Part shown: positions 6,376 through 6,981 of the stretch, piece after piece
How the letters are laid out: every line of letters starts with the position of its first letter
Numbering within the stretch: position 1 is the stretch's first letter
Program-made: the position numbers and the translations under genes
Notes under the pieces: model-generated
Told to the model about the DNA's origin: nothing
Seen by the model: only the letters and a program-made list of their open reading frames with translations
Databases searched by the model: none
From: an uncultured Clostridium sp.
GTDB taxonomy: Bacteria > Bacillota > Clostridia > Lachnospirales > Lachnospiraceae
Reading direction: 5' to 3'
DNA length: 6,981 nucleotides
Assembly: GCA_905192625.1 (NCBI GenBank)
Contig: CAJJLI010000105.1
Span: forward strand, 1 to 6,981

Positions 6376-6981
6376 ATGAAAAGAATATTTTTAATTGTAT
6401 TAGATAGTGTTGGAATCGGAGAAATGCCAGATTCTGTACAATACGGTGATGAAGGTAGCAATACGCTAAAAGCGGCAAGTACAAGTAAGTTTTTTAGCAT
6501 GCCTAACATGGATAAATTGGGAATGTTTCAAATTGAGGGGCTTACAGATTTGGGAACTTCAAAGGAATTTGATGCCACGGTTGCTAGAATGGCGGAAGCA
6601 TCCAAAGGAAAGGATACTACAATTGGTCATTGGGAAATAGCAGGCATAATTTCAGAGAAACCTCTTCCGACGTTTCCAAACGGTTTTCCAGAGGAACTAA
6701 TACGAGCTTTTGAAGAAAGAACAGGTAGGAAAGTAATTTGCAATCTTCCATATTCGGGGACAGAGGTTATAAAAGATTATGGTGAGGAGCATGTGAAAAC
6801 AGGAGCACTAATTGTATATACCTCTGCAGATAGTGTATTTCAGATTGCAGCCCATGAAGATATTGTATCGGTAAAAGAATTATATGAATATTGTGAAATT
6901 GCAAGAGAGTTATGTGTTGGTGAGTATAATGTGGGAAGAGTTATAGCACTCAGTTCCCGAAGAGGCATGGCATCGACCAGG
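6376..6981 (+). CDS. deoB: Phosphopentomutase, N-terminal part, runs off the right edge
   Basis: DeoB interconverts ribose (or deoxyribose) 1- and 5-phosphates in nucleoside catabolism and salvage; it is a cytoplasmic, Mn-dependent member of the alkaline phosphatase superfamily. The 202 visible codons start FLIVLDSVGIGEMPD (residues 5-19), with the metal ligand Asp10. GKDTTIGHWEIAG at 78-90 holds the catalytic Thr, Thr81 by alignment with Thr85 of the Bacillus cereus enzyme. YTSADSVFQIAAHE (148-161) contains the family's substrate-pocket Asp152. GAGG at 6365-6368 with a 7-nt spacer sets the ATG at 6376. The full enzyme is about 390 residues, so about half is missing. From about residue 191 the expected ARPFVG continuation is absent: the sequence reads ALSSRRGMASTR and the base composition changes, so the last ~33 bases are probably not part of this gene. 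I found no convincing -35/-10 pair just upstream. Confidence 0.93.
   Translation, partial: MKRIFLIVLDSVGIGEMPDSVQYGDEGSNTLKAASTSKFFSMPNMDKLGMFQIEGLTDLGTSKEFDATVARMAEASKGKDTTIGHWEIAGIISEKPLPTFPNGFPEELIRAFEERTGRKVICNLPYSGTEVIKDYGEEHVKTGALIVYTSADSVFQIAAHEDIVSVKELYEYCEIARELCVGEYNVGRVIALSSRRGMASTR
6949..6981. other. G+C-rich right-end block that breaks the deoB match
   Basis: These 33 bases contain 20 G or C by hand count and encode, in the deoB frame, residues that do not fit a very conserved DeoB segment. None of the three plus frames gives the expected RPFVG, so a single frameshift does not explain it. One minus-strand frame reads LVDAMPLREL, which is protein-like. A join to unrelated DNA is the simplest reading. 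Confidence 0.5.

Noticed and set aside
6949..6981. Simple frameshift in deoB
   Set aside because: None of the three plus frames restores the conserved RPFVG segment, so replacement by other DNA fits better than an indel.

Overview
The window is AT-rich DNA from a low-G+C Gram-positive bacterium, most likely a Clostridia member of the Lachnospiraceae type. The evidence is A/T-rich codon use, GGAG-type ribosome binding sites, TTG/TATAAT-type promoters and a phosphopentomutase of the Firmicutes kind. It looks like ordinary chromosome. I see no CRISPR array, tRNA, rRNA, phage gene or transposase.

Layout from left to right. Bases 1-60 are strikingly G+C-rich (40 of 60 by hand count) and look foreign to the rest. 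A short minus-strand gene starting at 221, with its own promoter and RBS, reads leftward into that block and is lost there. A divergent intergenic region carries back-to-back promoters. Next comes a three-gene plus-strand operon: a PF13679-type SAM-dependent methyltransferase (432-1625); an 846-residue membrane-anchored or exported protein with a beta-rich, propeller-like middle and a C-terminal C39-like domain that has lost its catalytic Cys and His (1641-4181); and a family 2 glycosyltransferase (4223-5239). The gap that follows holds a ~117-nt imperfect palindromic element with 12-bp perfect terminal inverted repeats, then a long AT-rich hairpin that can act as a two-way terminator. A convergent minus-strand gene encodes a six-helix PAP2-family phosphatase (5506-6180, TTG start). 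Divergent from it, deoB (phosphopentomutase) starts at 6376 and runs off the right edge. Its last ~33 bases no longer match the DeoB family and are again G+C-rich (20 of 33).

How the genes may work together: the glycosyltransferase (cytoplasmic face), the PAP2 phosphatase (membrane lipid phosphates) and the large surface protein are all plausible cell-envelope functions. This link rests on gene order only. DeoB belongs to nucleoside and pentose-phosphate salvage and is probably just a neighbour.

The most interesting points are the apparent pseudo-protease in the surface protein, the unexplained palindromic element after the glycosyltransferase, and the two G+C-rich ends, which look like assembly or cloning joins rather than biology. 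I found no convincing new multi-gene system.
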